From NCBI GenBank assembly GCA_026983895.1, contig JALSTF010000193.1, forward strand, positions 1-9,378: 9,378 bases of DNA. Reading direction: 5' to 3'. Both the position numbers and the translations under genes were made by a program. This document shows, piece by piece, positions 7,880 to 9,378 of this stretch. The notes beneath the pieces are model-generated. The model had not been told where the DNA came from. It worked only from the letters and a program-made list of their open reading frames with translations, and searched no databases. How positions within the stretch are numbered: position 1 is the stretch's first letter; every line of letters begins with the position of its first letter. The stretch comes from Sulfurovum sp. (GTDB taxonomy: Bacteria > Campylobacterota > Campylobacteria > Campylobacterales > Sulfurovaceae).

Positions 7880-7885
7880 TATAAT
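7880..7885 (+). promoter_or_regulatory. Likely -10 box for the 67-residue membrane protein gene
   Basis: A perfect TATAAT lies in an AT-rich run 22 bases before the ATG at 7907. TTGTTT at 7862-7867 is only 12 bases upstream, too close for a standard -35. The box faces away from the TATAAT at 7834-7839 on the other strand, so the 171-base gap is a divergent promoter region. Confidence 0.5.
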
Positions 7886-7906
7886 ACGATGCGTAAGGAG
7901 TTACAC

Positions 7907-8110
7907 ATGACAACATCCGTTATACTCGTTTATATCCTTCTGGGTTCCATTTCCATCGCCTACATGATCTACGGAAAAAAACAGAGAAAAGCCGTTGCCC
8001 TGCTTGCCGGCATAGGGATTGGCGTACTCCCCTATTTTGGCCTGAATATGTGGCTGACGGTACTTCTTTCTATCGTGATGATGGGATTGCCCTTTGTGAT
8101 AAAAATCTAA
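7907..8110 (+). CDS. Small two-helix membrane protein, function unknown
   Basis: This is a 67-residue protein with two hydrophobic segments, about residues 3-22 and 29-64 (the second probably one long or two short helices). Between them is a basic turn, YGKKQRKA (22-29), which should face the cytoplasm by the positive-inside rule. Short conserved hypothetical proteins with a YGKKQ/YGRKQ turn and a GVLPYF-like stretch occur widely in proteobacteria and are sometimes loosely labelled amino-acid transport proteins. I know of no demonstrated function. The open frame extends upstream to 7862, but the ATG at 7907 is chosen because AAGGAG (7895-7900) lies six bases before it and the TATAAT box overlaps the longer version. 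It is divergent from the Ehr-type operon and followed by the nrdB leader. Confidence 0.75.
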   Translation: MTTSVILVYILLGSISIAYMIYGKKQRKAVALLAGIGIGVLPYFGLNMWLTVLLSIVMMGLPFVIKI

Positions 8111-8154
8111 AAGTCGCCTTGACGCTCATCAACCCAAAAAGGGAGAGGAACGGG

Positions 8155-8160
8155 TACAAT
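8155..8160 (+). promoter_or_regulatory. Candidate -10 box for nrdB
   Basis: TACAAT lies 83 bases before the nrdB start codon. No -35 is visible at normal spacing; TTGACG at 8119-8124 is 30 bases away. A start 7-9 bases downstream would place the first transcribed base at or just before the hairpin at 8169-8225. Confidence 0.4.
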
Positions 8161-8168
8161 TATTCTTT

Positions 8169-8225
8169 AGGGCGCCTCTAATAATAGGTAATGTTGTGAG
8201 TATCACCTATTTTTAGAGATGCCCT
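8169..8225 (+). repeat. Imperfect inverted repeat (hairpin) in the nrdB leader
   Basis: Three arms pair in order: AGGGC (8169-8173) with GCCCT (8221-8225), CTCTAA (8176-8181) with TTAGAG (8213-8218), and ATAGGT (8184-8189) with ACCTAT (8205-8210). A G-U pair, an A-U pair and two mismatches join them. The stem is about 19 paired positions with a loop of up to 15 bases. It ends 5 bases before the nrdB ribosome site. There is no U-run after it, so it does not look like an intrinsic terminator. A role in mRNA stability, translation control or protein binding is inference. Confidence 0.7.
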
Positions 8226-8242
8226 TTACAAAGGAGTCAACA

Positions 8243-9256
8243 ATGGATGTCACGCACTACTACAACCCCAACGGAGAAGAGATACTCGATGAAAAACTCT
8301 ACGGAGGCTCCCCTACGGGCTTTGTAGATTTCAACCGCTCCAGATACCGCTGGGACAGCAATATCTACGACCTGATGAATGCCAATACCTGGTTTCCTTC
8401 CGAAGTGAACACCTCGACCGAGAAAAAGAACTTCGATGCCCTTACCGACAATGAACAGTCCATCTACAAACTGACCTTCGCACAGCTCAGTTTCAACGAC
8501 TCTGCACAGGAGGAATACCTCAGCGACTTCAGGCACCTGGCGAACAACCGCCTGGTCAAAGCGGTCCTCTCCCTGCAGATCATGCAGGAGGTCAACCACT
8601 CCAAGAGTTATGCCGTGCTTCTCGATGCCTGCGGGAACTCCGAAGAGGTCTTCAACCTCTACAAATACAATGCCGCGCTCAACCGAAAGAACCAACAGGT
8701 CGCCGAGCAGTTCGCCCGCTACATCGATGGCGGTTCGGCGGACAAGATGCTGCTTTCAGCCATGGCCAGCGTCAACCTCGAAGGTATTTACTTCCTGCTG
8801 GGCTTCTCCTACATCTACCTGCTCGGAGACAAAGTCCCCGGTGCGAGAGATATGATCAAATTCATCGCACGGGACGAGCTCAATACCCACCTGCCGCTCT
8901 TTGCGAACATCTTTAAGACGCTTAAAAAAGAGAATGATATCAGTGCAAGTACCATCGATGCCGCCTACAGCATGATACAGGATGCCGTCAATATCGAACT
9001 TGAATACGGCAAATACCTTCTTGAGCAGTTCCCCATTATGGGTACTACACCCAAATTGATGGAGCAGACGGTGTACAACTATGCCAACGACCGGCTCAAA
9101 AAGATCGGCCTTGACCCCATCTTCGAAGAGAGTCCGACGACCTATCTGCAGAAACTGGTTACCAAGCACCTGGAGATGAACGAGGTCAAAAGCAACTTCT
9201 TCGAGAGCAATGTCTCCAACTACGCCAAATCCAGCATCGACCTGAATGATTTTTAA
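8243..9256 (+). CDS. nrdB: Ribonucleoside-diphosphate reductase, class I small (beta) subunit
   Basis: This 337-residue ferritin-like protein houses the metal-radical cofactor that ribonucleotide reductase uses to make deoxyribonucleotides in the cytoplasm; its alpha subunit (NrdA) is not in the window. By comparison with E. coli the metal ligands are D86, E116, H119, E180, E212 and H216. The radical tyrosine is Y123, four residues after H119 in EVNHSKSY. The C-terminal tail, SSIDLNDF, would dock the alpha subunit. The second ligand pair is odd: RDELNTH gives E212-x3-H216 instead of the usual ExxH. The ATG at 8243 is chosen over the in-frame ATG at 8219 because AAGGAG (8231-8236) lies six bases before it and 8219 falls inside the leader hairpin. 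Length is normal for the epsilonproteobacterial form. I see no NrdR-box pair upstream. Confidence 0.95.
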   Translation: MDVTHYYNPNGEEILDEKLYGGSPTGFVDFNRSRYRWDSNIYDLMNANTWFPSEVNTSTEKKNFDALTDNEQSIYKLTFAQLSFNDSAQEEYLSDFRHLANNRLVKAVLSLQIMQEVNHSKSYAVLLDACGNSEEVFNLYKYNAALNRKNQQVAEQFARYIDGGSADKMLLSAMASVNLEGIYFLLGFSYIYLLGDKVPGARDMIKFIARDELNTHLPLFANIFKTLKKENDISASTIDAAYSMIQDAVNIELEYGKYLLEQFPIMGTTPKLMEQTVYNYANDRLKKIGLDPIFEESPTTYLQKLVTKHLEMNEVKSNFFESNVSNYAKSSIDLNDF

Positions 9257-9260
9257 GAAA

Positions 9261-9378
9261 ATGACACCGGAATCCTTCCTCCCCTACCTGAAATGTGTCG
9301 GTACCGGGCCCAAGCGCAATCGTGACCTGAGCAAAGAGGAGATGAAAACCGTGATGCGGGCCTTTTTGAAACAGGAAG
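9261..9378 (+). CDS. TrpD2/YbiB-like glycosyltransferase family 3 protein, N-terminal fragment
   Basis: The frame is open from ATG at 9261 to the window end (39 codons plus one base). It reads MTPESFLPYLKCVGTGPKRNRDLS, then KEEMKTVMRAFLKQE. This resembles the N-terminal helical domain of the anthranilate-phosphoribosyltransferase-like family, especially YbiB/TrpD2, where a GRGxxxxRDL segment is followed by a helix. YbiB-type proteins bind nucleic acid and are not tryptophan-pathway enzymes; a true TrpD is less likely but cannot be excluded from this fragment. An in-frame ATG at 9246 overlapping nrdB would add five residues (MIFKK). Neither start has a strong ribosome site, and 9261 fits the family length better. 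The 4-base gap after nrdB suggests co-transcription. Confidence 0.6.
   Translation, partial: MTPESFLPYLKCVGTGPKRNRDLSKEEMKTVMRAFLKQE

Noticed and set aside
8119..8124. TTGACG as a -35 box for nrdB
   Set aside because: It is 30 bases from TACAAT at 8155, and no better -10 lies at 16-18 bases from it.
8169..8225. Hairpin as an intrinsic terminator of the 67-residue protein gene
   Set aside because: The 3' arm is followed by TTACAAAGG, not a T-run, and the nrdB ribosome site follows at once.
8237..9169. Two minus-strand open frames (8237-8695 and 8756-9169) inside nrdB
   Set aside because: They are antisense to a well-conserved gene, without their own ribosome sites or recognisable products.

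Overview
The window looks like chromosomal DNA from a chemolithotrophic Campylobacterota (Epsilonproteobacteria), probably Sulfurovum/Sulfurimonas-like. This is inferred from gene content and protein style, not from a marker gene. I see no mobile element, CRISPR array, tRNA or rRNA, and no gene-free stretch longer than about 300 bases.

Minus strand, 7735 down to 1027: a tightly packed six-gene operon for a hydrogenase-4/complex-I-like membrane complex. Gene order is HyfB-like, HyfC-like, HyfE-like, HyfF-like, a fused NuoC/NuoD-type (HyfG-like) large subunit, and a HyfI-like [4Fe-4S] small subunit. Three junctions are 4-base ATGA overlaps and the other two gaps are 5 and 23 bases. The large subunit has lost three of the four cysteines that bind the [NiFe] centre, and it ends at the second motif without a maturation tail. 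The complex is therefore almost certainly not a hydrogenase. It fits the poorly understood energy-converting-hydrogenase-related (Ehr) group, described as a link between complex I and group 4 hydrogenases. No ferredoxin-like (HyfH/HyfA) subunit is encoded, so its redox partner is unknown.

Minus strand, 971 down to 1: the N-terminal 323 residues of an exported right-handed beta-helix protein of the NosD type. It starts 55 bases after the operon and runs off the window.

Position 7736-7906 is a divergent promoter region with a TATAAT box on each strand. The plus-strand side starts with a 67-residue two-helix membrane protein of unknown function (7907-8110). A spacer follows, with a candidate promoter and a 57-base imperfect hairpin ending just before the ribosome binding site of nrdB (8243-9256), the class I ribonucleotide reductase small subunit. 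A TrpD2/YbiB-like glycosyltransferase-family gene starts 4 bases after nrdB and is cut by the window end.

The most interesting points are the Ehr-type operon with its dead [NiFe] site and reduced subunit set, its HyfB-like subunit lacking the usual first membrane helices, the ExxxH spacing at a metal-ligand motif in NrdB, and the hairpin in the nrdB leader.
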